A stretch of 28,778 nucleotides of DNA from an uncultured Lachnospiraceae bacterium (GCA_910586025.1 CAJUIO010000043.1:1-28778); one strand, 5' to 3'; shown: positions 5,867 through 14,847, counted from the first letter of the stretch. Made by a program: numbers and translations. The notes: generated from the sequence alone by a model not told the origin.

Positions 5867-7159
5867 TTGGTCGCGGTCATTTACATGATATTGGCAACAG
5901 CCATGTTCTTTTGGCAGGATACATATTTTCTGGTTGGAGGAATAGAGCTCAGCCTTAAGAATCCCTGTGCGCTGGGGATCCTGTTTCTCGCACTTTTAAA
6001 CTTTATAGTAACTGCGCGCCCGGGACGCACCATTGTCCTGGCGCGTCATACCATGGTACAGATGCTTCCCTGTCTGCTTCCCCTTTTTTTCTCCTCGGTC
6101 ATCTGGGTGGTTTCCGTGGTGGAGGGTGCCGCGATCACCAACGGCGTGAGCATGATTGTCTCACAGCTTCTGGCGGTATGCGTGGCCGTTGCCACTTTGT
6201 ATCTTTTCGGGGGCAGGGGAGCGTGGTACTGTCTTGGGGCCATGTGCCTGGCCAATTCGCTTCTGGTAATCGGGGTGATGGTACAGGGAGGGATTTTGGC
6301 CTTCCTCCAGGAGTTCTATACATTACTGATAACCTTCAGTGCGGAAAACGGACCATTGGTGCAGCAGCTTGAGATTAACGATCTGACATTTGCCTTCGGG
6401 CCTTTTCTGCTCTATGTGCTTCTGAACGGAAAGGAAGTGCGGCATCCCCTGCTCTGGCTGCTGGTCTCCTCCTTCCTGTTCCTTGCCGGACTGAAACGGA
6501 TCGCCATTCCGGCCGTAGGGCTTGGGTTCATAACGGCGGTGATTGTGAGACTTCTGCCGGAAAAAGCCTCAAGGCAGACGGCGCTGTGTATCGGCGTTGG
6601 TATGATGGCCGCAAGCTTTCTGTATATTGTGGCAATCAGGGGCGACCTTTTTCCCTACATAGAGGAGCATCTGGGGATCAATACCATGGGACGGGTGGCC
6701 ATGTTCACAAATATGGAGCGCTACTATGACATAAGTATCACTTATATGGGGAGGGGAACGGGATTCGAGCGGTTTGTGGACTGGGCCTCGGGAGTGGAAT
6801 ACAAGATTCCCCAGAGAACGCTCATGCCGATCCATAACGACTTCCTGCGCATGTACCTGAACATCGGCTTTGTGGGATACTGGCTCTGGCTCTGGAGCTA
6901 TCTGATGCTGCGGCTCCGGTACTGGTTCCGGCAGGGGGGAAAGGATGCGGGCTGCCTGTTTCTCGGAGTGTGTATCTACTGCTTTGTTCTTTATGCGACG
7001 GACAACACGATCTACTATTTCTACACGACCATAGCGTGCGCCGTGGTTCCCATGGCCTGTAGTCTGGACGCACAGGCGGATGCGGCATTTGACAAGCGCT
7101 GTCAGGAATGGAGCGCTGCCGGTCGAAGAGGGATGCGCTTCCCGAAAAGTAATCCATAA
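5867..7159 (+). CDS. Wzy/WaaL-like polysaccharide polymerase
   Basis: This is a strongly hydrophobic protein of about 430 residues with roughly ten membrane segments. Near the C-terminus, before the last helices, it carries IPQRTLMPIHNDFLRMYLN, which matches the conserved PHN-type region of O-antigen polymerases and ligases. Such enzymes join lipid-linked repeat units outside the membrane. I prefer the TTG start at 5867 because GGAGGGG (5854-5860) lies 6 nt before it. The in-frame ATG at 5837 overlaps the end of the previous gene and has no comparable site. It lies between the chain-length genes and the glycosyltransferases, as expected for a Wzy. Sequence in this family is poorly conserved, so polymerase and ligase cannot be told apart here. 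Confidence 0.75.
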   Translation: MVAVIYMILATAMFFWQDTYFLVGGIELSLKNPCALGILFLALLNFIVTARPGRTIVLARHTMVQMLPCLLPLFFSSVIWVVSVVEGAAITNGVSMIVSQLLAVCVAVATLYLFGGRGAWYCLGAMCLANSLLVIGVMVQGGILAFLQEFYTLLITFSAENGPLVQQLEINDLTFAFGPFLLYVLLNGKEVRHPLLWLLVSSFLFLAGLKRIAIPAVGLGFITAVIVRLLPEKASRQTALCIGVGMMAASFLYIVAIRGDLFPYIEEHLGINTMGRVAMFTNMERYYDISITYMGRGTGFERFVDWASGVEYKIPQRTLMPIHNDFLRMYLNIGFVGYWLWLWSYLMLRLRYWFRQGGKDAGCLFLGVCIYCFVLYATDNTIYYFYTTIACAVVPMACSLDAQADAAFDKRCQEWSAAGRRGMRFPKSNP

Positions 7160-7177
7160 ATCAGGAGATGATCCGTT

Positions 7178-7648
7178 TTGAAAAACAAGAAACCAAAGCT
7201 CTGCTTCGCCGCATCCTCGGGAGGGCATCTGGATGAGCTTCTGATGCTGCGGCCCCTTATGGAGCGGTACGACAGTATTGTGGTCACGGAGAAAACGGCC
7301 TTTAAGACGGCGATAGAGGGAATTAAGTGTTACTATCTGATGCAGGTGAACCGTCTGGAAATAACCTGCCTTCCCAGACTGATTGTGAATTCGTTTCTCT
7401 CCCTCAAAATATGTCTGCTGGAAAGGCCTGATGTCGTGATCAGCACCGGTGTCCTGGCCACAATACCGCTGTGCATTCTGTGCAAGGTATTCGGAAAAAG
7501 GCTGATCTATATCGAATCCTTCGCCAAGGTCACAAGCCCTACCCGGACCGGAAATCTGCTCTATCGCTTTGCGGACCGGTTTTATGTCCAGTGGCCGGAG
7601 CTCTTAGAGGGGTATCCGGATGCCGTATACAGGGGCGGAATTTACTGA
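7178..7648 (+). CDS. Alg14-like glycosyltransferase membrane subunit (PssD/CpsF type)
   Basis: The 156-residue protein begins with KLCFAASSGGHLDELLML, the Gly-Gly-His motif of Alg14/PssD-like proteins, and contains RPDVVISTGVLATIPLCIL followed by a hydrophobic stretch that would sit in or on the membrane. Alg14-type subunits anchor the separate catalytic Alg13-type subunit, and together they add a sugar to a lipid-linked acceptor (for example in pneumococcal Cps14F/G). The partner gene follows after 32 bp. The start is TTG at 7178, with AGGAG at 7163-7167 ten nt upstream. Length and the GGIY end look complete. The sugar transferred cannot be read from the sequence. Confidence 0.85.
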   Translation: MKNKKPKLCFAASSGGHLDELLMLRPLMERYDSIVVTEKTAFKTAIEGIKCYYLMQVNRLEITCLPRLIVNSFLSLKICLLERPDVVISTGVLATIPLCILCKVFGKRLIYIESFAKVTSPTRTGNLLYRFADRFYVQWPELLEGYPDAVYRGGIY

Positions 7649-7680
7649 GTGGAATCTGGCGGGAAAGGCAGGGGTATAAA

Positions 7681-8175
7681 ATGATATTTGTGACAGTCGG
7701 CTCCCAGAAGTTTCAATTTAACCGTCTGCTCAAAAAGGTGGACCAGATGGCTGCGGACGGCTCCATAAAGGAAGGGGTCTGCGTGCAGACGGGAGCAAGC
7801 GATTTCGTTCCCTGTAACTGCCGCCACCAGGCCTTTTACGACAGGGATAAATTCGCGCAGATGGTGGAAAAATGCAGCGTACTTATCACCCACGGCGGCA
7901 CGGGCACGATCGTGGATGCCGTAAAGAGGGGAAAGAAAGCGATCGTCGTTCCCAGGCTTGCCAGATACGGGGAGCATGTGGACGACCATCAGCTCCAGCT
8001 GCTGGAACGGTTCCATGAGTTGAATCTGGTTTATGCCTGCACGGATGTGGAAAAACTTCCGGAGCTGCTTAAGGGCATCCGGACTCATCGGTTTGACACC
8101 TGGCAGTCCAACACGGAAGCGTTCATAGCTTCCATTGACGAGGATATTTGGACGATATTCGGAGGCGGAAGATGA
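7681..8175 (+). CDS. Alg13-like glycosyltransferase catalytic subunit (PssE/CpsG type)
   Basis: The 164-residue protein is the size of PssE/Alg13 partners and equals the C-terminal nucleotide-sugar-binding half of a GT28 enzyme. It starts with MIFVTVGSQKFQFNRLLKKVD and has the signature ITHGGTGTIVDAVKRGKKAIVVPR, which lines the UDP-sugar site. It needs the Alg14-like protein encoded just upstream to work at the membrane. The ATG at 7681 matches the typical family N-terminus (MIFVTVG). Longer in-frame starts overlap the previous gene and are unlikely. Its stop overlaps the start of the next gene (ATGA at 8172-8175). Confidence 0.9.
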   Translation: MIFVTVGSQKFQFNRLLKKVDQMAADGSIKEGVCVQTGASDFVPCNCRHQAFYDRDKFAQMVEKCSVLITHGGTGTIVDAVKRGKKAIVVPRLARYGEHVDDHQLQLLERFHELNLVYACTDVEKLPELLKGIRTHRFDTWQSNTEAFIASIDEDIWTIFGGGR

Positions 8176-9230
8176 AGGTTTTAATGATCGGGCCAAGTGA
8201 GACAAAGGCTCCGGGCGGGATGGCTGCTGTCATCCGGGGAATCCGGGAAAGCGGGCTTCTGGGACGTGAATTTGAGATCCACAGCTTTCCCTCTTACATA
8301 GACGGGAGTCTGCCGCTGCGGCTGTTTTACAGCGCCTGGGCATATTTCCGTTTTCAGTGGTGCTTTGAAAAATATGATCTGTTCCATATCCATGTTGCGG
8401 AAAGAGGCAGCACCTTTCGAAAAAGCTTTTACCTGAAAACCGTGAAAAGGGCGGGAAAAAAGGCTGTTGTGCATATTCACGGCGCAGAGTATCTGGACTT
8501 TTACGATTCTCTTGAAGGAAGGAGAAAACAGATTGCGGATGACCTTTTTTGTCAGGCGGATCTGGTTCTCGCCCTGTCGGAGAGCTGGAAAAAGGAACTG
8601 GAATCCCGCTTTCCGATTGATACCTGCCGGATACTGTGCAACGGCGTGGATCTTGCGGAGCTGGAGGGTGCTGTCACGGATAACTGGGAGCACCGGAACT
8701 CCTTTCTGATGCTGGGGCGCATGGGAGAGCGGAAGGGAACCTATGATCTCATAGATGCGGTGGAGCTTGCCCTCCGGCAGAACCCAAGGCTTAAGGTATG
8801 CCTTGCGGGAGACGGAGAGGTGGAAAAGGTGCGCGCCCTGGTTGCCGGGAGAGGACTGGAAGAACATATTACCGTGACCGGATGGATTGGCCGGAAGGAA
8901 AAGCTTGCGCTTCTTCAAAAAGCCGCAACGGTGGTGCTCCCTTCCTATCACGAGGGGCTTCCCATGTCCGTTCTGGAGGGAATGGCGGCCGGCAAGGCGA
9001 TCATAAGCACAACGGTCGGAGGAATTCCCGAGGCGGTCACCGGGGAGAACGGTATCCTCATAAAGCCGGGGGATGTCCCTGCCCTGGCGGAGAGTCTGCT
9101 CCGCTGCAGCAGCGACAGAGGGCTGCTCCTTAGTATGGCCCAAAAGAACAGGGAGAGAGCGGAAGAGCTGTTTGGCATTCAGAGGATGCACCGGAATCTG
9201 GCACAGTATTACAGACAGCTGATGCAGTAG
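8172..9230 (+). CDS. GT4-family glycosyltransferase
   Basis: The 352-residue GT-B fold transferase starts with a Gly-rich loop (GPSETKAPGGMAAVIRGI). The C-terminal half has NGVDL, LGRMGERKGTYDLIDA, LAGDGEVEKVRAL and the nucleotide-sugar site SYHEGLPMSVLEGMAAGK, the EX7E motif of retaining GT4 enzymes. These enzymes add hexoses or related sugars to the lipid-linked repeat unit in the cytoplasm. The ATG at 8172 is chosen because GGAGG at 8161-8165 sits 6 nt before it and it overlaps the previous stop; an in-frame TTG lies at 8148. The lack of an N-terminal membrane segment fits a peripheral enzyme. Donor and linkage are unknown. Confidence 0.9.
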   Translation: MKVLMIGPSETKAPGGMAAVIRGIRESGLLGREFEIHSFPSYIDGSLPLRLFYSAWAYFRFQWCFEKYDLFHIHVAERGSTFRKSFYLKTVKRAGKKAVVHIHGAEYLDFYDSLEGRRKQIADDLFCQADLVLALSESWKKELESRFPIDTCRILCNGVDLAELEGAVTDNWEHRNSFLMLGRMGERKGTYDLIDAVELALRQNPRLKVCLAGDGEVEKVRALVAGRGLEEHITVTGWIGRKEKLALLQKAATVVLPSYHEGLPMSVLEGMAAGKAIISTTVGGIPEAVTGENGILIKPGDVPALAESLLRCSSDRGLLLSMAQKNRERAEELFGIQRMHRNLAQYYRQLMQ

Positions 9231-9242
9231 GAGGAACATGGA

Positions 9243-10229
9243 ATGAAACGGCAAGAGCCATTGATCAGTGTGGTGGTGCCTGTGTACAATGCGGAGCAGT
9301 ATCTGGAAGACTGTCTGGATTCTATAAGAAGGCAGACATGGGAAAATCTGGATATTATTCTTGTGGATGACTGCTCCCTGGATGGAAGCGGCGGAATCTG
9401 CGATGCCGCCGCCTCTGCCGACGGGCGGGTGGATGTGGTGCATTTTCCCGCAAACCGGGGGCCCTCGGCGGCAAGAAACGAGGGGATCCGAAGGGCTAAG
9501 GGAGAGTTTCTCTCCTTTGTGGATGCGGACGACTACATAGACAGTGACATGATCAGAAGATTATATGACAATCTGATGGAAAACCATGCGGATATCAGCG
9601 TCTGCGGGGCCGACGGCATCAGGCTGAGGGGAGGAAGCGCCGGTGTTTTTGACAGGGAGCAGGCTATGAGAGCGCTGTCGCAGAGCCGGCCCTTTAATCT
9701 GGTACCCTGGGGAAAGCTGTACGCTGCAGAGCCTGTCAGACTGTGTCCTTTTGACGAGGATATTTTTTACAGCGAGGATCTTCTTTTCCTGTACCGTCTT
9801 TTCGGGCGCATTCAGAAAGTGAGTTATTTTCCGACGCCCATGTATCATTATGTGGACCGGGAGGGCAGTCAGGTTCACGGCAGAGTGAGTGAGCGGAAAA
9901 TGACGGCCCTGGCCGTCAATGATTTTATCTGCAGGGATGCGGCGGAGAACTTTCCGGAGACGCTGCTCTTTTTCCGCCATCTGGCTCTTGATGTGAATCT
10001 GCGCCTGGCTATCTCGGCTGTGAAGACGGGAACGTCGGGAGGAAGGCCCCTCCGGTATCTGAAAAAGCTGAGGGAGAATACCAGACTTCACTTTGACCCC
10101 AAAGCCCTGGGGCTGTTCGGGGAGCGAAAGGATAGGGCGGCGGTGCTGGCCCTGTATGTGAGCGCCCTGGCTTTCTGGGGGATTACCGAATTCTGGTATC
10201 GATGTCTCAAACCCTTTGGAGGCTCTTGA
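9243..10229 (+). CDS. GT2-family glycosyltransferase (first of a tandem pair)
   Basis: The 328-residue protein has the GT-A fold start ISVVVPVYNAEQYLEDCLDSI, the nucleotide-binding VDDCSLDGSG, the NRGPSAARNEG motif and the metal-binding DADDY (DxD). The C-terminal third contains a YHYVDREGS segment and a helical tail. The family is inverting and uses nucleotide sugars in the cytoplasm. AGGAGG overlaps the previous stop and lies 7 nt before the ATG at 9243. An ATG at 9238 is out of frame and stops at once. The next gene is a close paralogue, indicating tandem duplication. Donor and acceptor are unknown. Confidence 0.9.
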   Translation: MKRQEPLISVVVPVYNAEQYLEDCLDSIRRQTWENLDIILVDDCSLDGSGGICDAAASADGRVDVVHFPANRGPSAARNEGIRRAKGEFLSFVDADDYIDSDMIRRLYDNLMENHADISVCGADGIRLRGGSAGVFDREQAMRALSQSRPFNLVPWGKLYAAEPVRLCPFDEDIFYSEDLLFLYRLFGRIQKVSYFPTPMYHYVDREGSQVHGRVSERKMTALAVNDFICRDAAENFPETLLFFRHLALDVNLRLAISAVKTGTSGGRPLRYLKKLRENTRLHFDPKALGLFGERKDRAAVLALYVSALAFWGITEFWYRCLKPFGGS

Positions 10230-10230
10230 T

Positions 10231-11208
10231 ATGGATAAGGAAAAACCCTTAATCAGCGTGATTGTGCCGGTATATAATGTGGAGCCGTATCTTGACAGAT
10301 GTCTGGCCTCCCTGGAAGCGCAGACCTGGCCCAATATGGAAATCCTTGTTGTGGACGATGCTTCCACGGACGGGGGCGGCGCTGTATGCGATGTGCACAG
10401 GGCCCGGGACGACAGGATTCAGGTGATACACCTGCCGGAAAACCAGGGGCTTTCCGCGGCCAGAAACGAGGGTGTCAGGAGAGCAAAGGGAAAATATGTG
10501 TCCTTTGTTGATTCGGATGACTATGTGGAGCCGGAGCTGTTAGAGCGGCTCTATGATTGTCTGGCGAAGAGCGGAGCCGAGATCAGTATCTGCGCAGCTG
10601 ACGGGCTGGCGGAGGGAGATATGCCTGCCTGCATCCTCTCCAGACAGGAGCTGGTCCGCTGCCTGGCCGGAAGAAGTCCCTTTCTGTGGACGGCCTGGGG
10701 GAAGCTCTACCCCGTGGATGTGGTGAGAGAGCATCCCTTTGACAGGAGGGCCGTATGCTGTGAGGATCTTCTTTTTTTCTATGAGATATTGGAGAATGTA
10801 GAGCGGGCAGGATATGCTCCGGAGCGGCTGTACCATTATGTCTACAGGGACACAAGCCTGATTAACAACGGCGTGGATGAAAAGAGATGCACGGTGCTGT
10901 CTGTCCTTGATTTTATCTGCGGGGAGGTGCCGGGACGCTTTCCGGAGACGGCGGCGGGCTTTGGGCAGATCGCGTTGGATACGGCTGTGCGCCTGGCCAT
11001 GCAGGCGGTGGAGGGAGGCATGAAGGGAAGGGAGCTTTCGGGATATCTCAAAAGGTTCCGTGATCATGTCAGATGTCATTTCAGCCTGGACGCGCTGATG
11101 CTCTGCCCCTCTAAAAAGAGCGCGGCCGCAGAGATCATGTTATACTCAGGCCAGACTCTCTTCCGGGCTTTCGCTGTACTCTATAAGAGCATCAAGGAGC
11201 GGAACTGA
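10231..11208 (+). CDS. GT2-family glycosyltransferase (second of a tandem pair)
   Basis: This 325-residue paralogue of the preceding gene has ISVIVPVYNVEPYLDRCL, VDDASTDGGG, NQGLSAARNEG and DSDDY. Similarity continues through the C-terminal region (VLDFICGEVPGRFPET here, AVNDFICRDAAENFPET in the neighbour), so the duplication covers the whole gene. The ATG at 10231 follows GGAGG (10218-10222) by 8 nt; an in-frame TTG at 10216 would overlap the previous gene and bury the ribosome site. The pair may add two similar sugars in sequence. The stop overlaps the next start (TGATG). Confidence 0.9.
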   Translation: MDKEKPLISVIVPVYNVEPYLDRCLASLEAQTWPNMEILVVDDASTDGGGAVCDVHRARDDRIQVIHLPENQGLSAARNEGVRRAKGKYVSFVDSDDYVEPELLERLYDCLAKSGAEISICAADGLAEGDMPACILSRQELVRCLAGRSPFLWTAWGKLYPVDVVREHPFDRRAVCCEDLLFFYEILENVERAGYAPERLYHYVYRDTSLINNGVDEKRCTVLSVLDFICGEVPGRFPETAAGFGQIALDTAVRLAMQAVEGGMKGRELSGYLKRFRDHVRCHFSLDALMLCPSKKSAAAEIMLYSGQTLFRAFAVLYKSIKERN

Positions 11209-12743
11209 TGGACAGGACGGAATCTGTTGTGAAAAACTTCAAATTCACGGTAGCCGGCGAGCTGATCCTGGCTTTGCTTAAGTTTGCATCCAGGCGGGCA
11301 TTCGTTGTGCTTCTGGGAAAAGAGTATCTGGGCATCAACGGGCTGTTCACCGATATTCTTTCTGTTCTGGCCCTGGCAGAGCTGGGATTTGGCGTATCCA
11401 TCACCTACAGCCTCTACCGTCCGGCCGCCCGGGGGGATGAGAAGCTGATCAATGCGCTGGTTCGTCTGTACGGCAGAGTCTATCGGATCGTGGCGCTGAC
11501 TGTCCTTGCGGCGGGTGTGAGCCTTACGCCGTTTCTTGATTTCTTTGTCAGGAAGATGCCTGAGAACATACCGAATATTCCGCTGATCTATATCCTGAAC
11601 GTGGTGAATGTCAGCGTGTCTTATCTTTTCTCCTATAAATCAACGCTTCTGTTTGTATATCAGAAAAAATATATCGATGCCATGATCAGGGCGTTTGTGA
11701 CGCTGCTTTTTACGGGTGCGCAGATCGCCGTCCTTTTTCTGACAGGAAACTATCTGTATTATCTGTACCTTGCAATCGGCGCGACTGCGGCGCAGAACAT
11801 TGTGATTTCCGCAAAAACGGACAGGCTTTACCCCTATCTGCGGCAGAAGGAGGCATGCGCCCTGCCGCAGGAAATAAAACAGGATATCCGACGCAATGTG
11901 AGTGCCATGTTCCTCAATCGTATGGGAGCGGCGGTGGTCTTTGGCACGGATAATATCCTGATCTCAAAGTTCGTGGGCGTTGTCACGGCCGGACTATACT
12001 CAAACTATACCATGATCCGGGGATTTGTGAATACCATGATCAACGCATTGTTTGGCGCGATCACTCCGGCGCTCGGAAATCTGAACGCCACGGAGAGCGC
12101 CACGGAGCGGCAAAGGGCGTTCCGACGGCTGAATTTCTTTGCAAAGTGGCTGTTCGGATGGCTCAGCATCTGTCTGCTCTGGCTCTACGATCCGTTTATT
12201 GACCTGTGGCTTGGAAGCGGGTATCTGCTTCCCGGACCCGTGGTTGTGCTTATCGTGGTGAATTTTTATGTGGGAAGTATGAGAATCCCGGTGGCTAACA
12301 CCAGGAGCGTTATGGGACTGTTCTGGGACGAACGTTACAAATCCGTTCTGGAAGCGCTGACGAATCTGGCGGTATCAGTTTTTCTGGCACAGAAATGGGG
12401 AATATTTGGCGTGATGGCGGGTACGCTGATCAGTACCATGGCGTTCCCCTTCTGGATCGAGCCTCTGGGACTGTACCGCTATGGACTGAAGCAGGGAGCG
12501 GGAGAGTATTTCCTGGGATATCTGTCCCATGTGCTGGTGACTGCGGCAGCAGGAGGACTTACCGGCCTTCTTTGCAGGCTGACAGGGGAGGGACCTGGGG
12601 GCTTTGTGCTGAAAACGGCGCTCTGCCTGACAATTCCCAATATAATCTACACAGCCGTCTACTGCAGGAAAGAGGAATTCCATTTCCTGAAGGAGACGGC
12701 TGTGAGTGTGGTTCATAAGCTTTCCGGAAGGCGGATGCCCTAG
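11208..12743 (+). CDS. Wzx-like polysaccharide flippase (MOP/PST superfamily)
   Basis: The 511-residue protein has about twelve to fourteen hydrophobic segments. The N-terminal KFASRRAFVVLLGKEYLGINGLF region and the AELGFGVSITYSLY segment are typical of polysaccharide transporters of the MOP superfamily, which flip undecaprenyl-linked repeat units to the outer face of the membrane. The central IDLWLGSGYLLP segment is also family-like. It starts inside the previous stop (ATG at 11208, AAGGAG at 11194-11199). It is the last gene of the operon and ends 13 bp before the convergent chemoreceptor gene, with no obvious strong terminator between them. With the Wzy-like and Wzz-like proteins it makes this a Wzx/Wzy-type pathway. 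Confidence 0.88.
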   Translation: MDRTESVVKNFKFTVAGELILALLKFASRRAFVVLLGKEYLGINGLFTDILSVLALAELGFGVSITYSLYRPAARGDEKLINALVRLYGRVYRIVALTVLAAGVSLTPFLDFFVRKMPENIPNIPLIYILNVVNVSVSYLFSYKSTLLFVYQKKYIDAMIRAFVTLLFTGAQIAVLFLTGNYLYYLYLAIGATAAQNIVISAKTDRLYPYLRQKEACALPQEIKQDIRRNVSAMFLNRMGAAVVFGTDNILISKFVGVVTAGLYSNYTMIRGFVNTMINALFGAITPALGNLNATESATERQRAFRRLNFFAKWLFGWLSICLLWLYDPFIDLWLGSGYLLPGPVVVLIVVNFYVGSMRIPVANTRSVMGLFWDERYKSVLEALTNLAVSVFLAQKWGIFGVMAGTLISTMAFPFWIEPLGLYRYGLKQGAGEYFLGYLSHVLVTAAAGGLTGLLCRLTGEGPGGFVLKTALCLTIPNIIYTAVYCRKEEFHFLKETAVSVVHKLSGRRMP

Positions 12744-12756
12744 AGCGGAATTCGCC

Positions 12757-14784
12757 CTACTCGATGTGAAACCGGCCGATCAGCTGATTCAGGGTTCTTG
12801 CCTGGCCGGACAATTCGTTCGAGATCGCCGCGCTTTCCACGGCGGCATCGGAGTTGGTCTCTATAACCTTTGAGACCTCCTTGATTCTGTTTTCCACGGA
12901 GGTGATCATTTCCGACTGCTGAGTGCTTGCAAAGGCAATTTCATCCATCTGCGCTTTGATGGACTGGATGCATTCATCGATGACCTGCATTGCGGAGAGG
13001 ACAAGATCCGTGGATTCCGTGCCTGTCTTTACATCCTGAATCGACCGGCTGATCAGACTGCTTGTGTTGTGCGCGGCCTCGGTGGATTTTGCGGCCAGAT
13101 TCCTGACCTCGTCTGATACAACGGCAAATCCCTTGCCGGCTTCACCTGCATGGGCGGCCTCCACGGAGGCGTTCAGCGCCAGGATATTCGTCTGAAAGGC
13201 GATATCCTCTATCGTCTTTATGATACTGATGATCTGGGTCGAGGACTGGTCGATATTTCTTGTTGCGGTAACCAGCTGCTCGATCTTTATGTCGGCCTCG
13301 GACGCATAGCCGGCGGCCCTGTCAACCAGATCGCTGGCGTTGCCGCAGCGGATCGAGCTGTTTTGAATCTGAGCGGTAATGTCGGTGATATTCGACACAA
13401 GCCCGTTGATGGAAACCTTCTGCTGCGAAGTTCCCTGGGAAAGAGCCTGGGCTCCGGCGGACACCTGATTGGCCCCGCTGTCCACCTGATTCGCTATCTG
13501 GGAAATTTCCCGCATGACATCTGTCAGATTGGTGCGGATGCTTTTGAGGCTTTCGGACAGAACCCGGAAATCTCCGATATAGTAGGATTCGTTCATGGTG
13601 ACATCCACGGCAATATTGCCGTCCGCCATCTCTCCGAGGATACGGCCGATGTCGTCAATTGTCTTGCGCAGACAGTCGCACAAATTATGGATGGTCAGTG
13701 CGATCATGCCGATCTCATCCTTTCTTCCGTAAAAGGATTCAAGCTCCCGGTCCGCGGAAAGCTCCAGATTGCCAAGACGGCCGATGGCATTTTCCATGGC
13801 CATAAGCTCCCTGCCCTCCCGGTGAAGAATCAGAAGAGTGACAAGCATGATAACCGCCTCGACCACTGCGCAGAGAATGCCAACGGTAACTCGCACATCC
13901 GTCACCTCTCCGTAAACCTCATCCACATTATCCCGGACCATGAAGACCCAGTTCCGGTCCTTCAGGTATTTATAGACGACAAGCTGGTCCACTCCGTTTT
14001 CGTCCTGATAGGAATAAGTGCCGGTCTGTGTGGAGCCCTCCTCCCTGATCCGTCTTAGAATCTCCAGATAGCCGTTGTCAGAGGTCTCCGTATTCAGCAT
14101 GGTCTCATCCTCGTGATACAGATACATGCCGTTTTCCACATTCAAAAACACATATTCGGTGTGAGGCAGACCTTCGATATTCAGATCCAGAAGTACGTCC
14201 ATTAACCGGCTGGCATAAACGCCCGCTCCCACATAGCCAAGACACTTCTGGCCGTCAAAAAGAGGATAATACATGGAAAGAATCATGCTTCCGGTTCCCG
14301 GAGACTTCATGATTCCCAGATTGGTCAGCTCCCGGACAGACAAAATGGTATTGCGGAACTCGTCCAGCGACTCGCCTTTACGGGTGGTGATTCCGATCGC
14401 ACCCTGGGACGTATGCGTCAGGACATATGTATCGGGAGTGCTGATGTACAGCCCCTCAAAGATCCCTTTGACAGCGGCGAAATCCTCCGTATATTTCTGA
14501 GCCTTCTGCAGCACGGCGGCATCTTCCGGATTTTCAAGGACATCCCGGACCTCGCTTCCCAGTGCGAAAGCGGTCATATATTCTTCTGCGGAAGCCACAT
14601 AATCATTTATGATAGAAGCTCTGGATTCCACTGCGTCGATCATCTGGTTGGTAATATTACCTTCAACCATGGAAGCAACTCGGCTGGATACGACAAACCA
14701 GAGCAGCACCATTCCGGTAAAAGTAATGACCGTCGTGATAATACTGATACGGGTAGCAAGTTTTCGATTAGCTAGAAATTTCAT
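12757..14784 (-). CDS. Methyl-accepting chemotaxis protein with Cache sensor
   Basis: The 675-residue chemoreceptor has TM1 (about 10-32), an extracytoplasmic double-Cache-like sensor (about 35-298), TM2 (about 300-322), a HAMP-like region and a long cytoplasmic signalling coiled coil. The conserved hairpin tip IAFQTNILALNASVEAAHAGEAGKGF is split across about residues 523-550 and is followed by VVSDEVRNLAAKS. It should signal through CheA/CheW; none of these genes is in the window. The ATG has AGGGGG (14790-14795 on the complement) 5 nt upstream. The gene converges on the flippase and diverges from the solute-binding protein gene, so it may share ligand or control with that sensory module. 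The ligand is unknown; Cache domains often bind small amino acids, organic acids or sugars. Confidence 0.92.
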   Translation of the reverse strand: MKFLANRKLATRISIITTVITFTGMVLLWFVVSSRVASMVEGNITNQMIDAVESRASIINDYVASAEEYMTAFALGSEVRDVLENPEDAAVLQKAQKYTEDFAAVKGIFEGLYISTPDTYVLTHTSQGAIGITTRKGESLDEFRNTILSVRELTNLGIMKSPGTGSMILSMYYPLFDGQKCLGYVGAGVYASRLMDVLLDLNIEGLPHTEYVFLNVENGMYLYHEDETMLNTETSDNGYLEILRRIREEGSTQTGTYSYQDENGVDQLVVYKYLKDRNWVFMVRDNVDEVYGEVTDVRVTVGILCAVVEAVIMLVTLLILHREGRELMAMENAIGRLGNLELSADRELESFYGRKDEIGMIALTIHNLCDCLRKTIDDIGRILGEMADGNIAVDVTMNESYYIGDFRVLSESLKSIRTNLTDVMREISQIANQVDSGANQVSAGAQALSQGTSQQKVSINGLVSNITDITAQIQNSSIRCGNASDLVDRAAGYASEADIKIEQLVTATRNIDQSSTQIISIIKTIEDIAFQTNILALNASVEAAHAGEAGKGFAVVSDEVRNLAAKSTEAAHNTSSLISRSIQDVKTGTESTDLVLSAMQVIDECIQSIKAQMDEIAFASTQQSEMITSVENRIKEVSKVIETNSDAAVESAAISNELSGQARTLNQLIGRFHIE

Positions 14785-14809
14785 AAGAACCCCCTGTAAT
14801 AGTAATAAG

Positions 14810-14847
14810 AGTATAATGTACTGAAAGAGTACATGAAAAATTTTTCA
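14810..14847 (-). promoter_or_regulatory. Candidate promoter and operator of the chemoreceptor gene
   Basis: On the minus strand TATACT (14815-14810) is a good -10 box; the hexamer 17 bp upstream (TTTCAT, 14838-14833) is a weak -35. Between them lies a perfect 7-bp inverted repeat, ATGTACT (14816-14822) and AGTACAT (14828-14834), with a 5-nt centre. It is directly followed by the 14-bp palindrome TGAAAAATTTTTCA (14834-14847). The weak -35 with dyads on top suggests regulated transcription; the regulator is unknown. Confidence 0.5.

Noticed and set aside
8181..9443. Long minus-strand open frame (420 codons) opposite the GT4 and GT2 genes
   Set aside because: The + strand proteins carry clear glycosyltransferase motifs throughout; the antisense frame has none.
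12744..12765. GAATTCGCCCT near the flippase/chemoreceptor boundary resembles a cloning-vector junction
   Set aside because: It lies between and within intact genes that read through normally, and the match is short, so chance is the simplest explanation.
13150..14058. Plus-strand open frame (302 codons) inside the chemoreceptor gene
   Set aside because: The minus strand encodes an unmistakable chemoreceptor across the same bases, including the conserved signalling tip.
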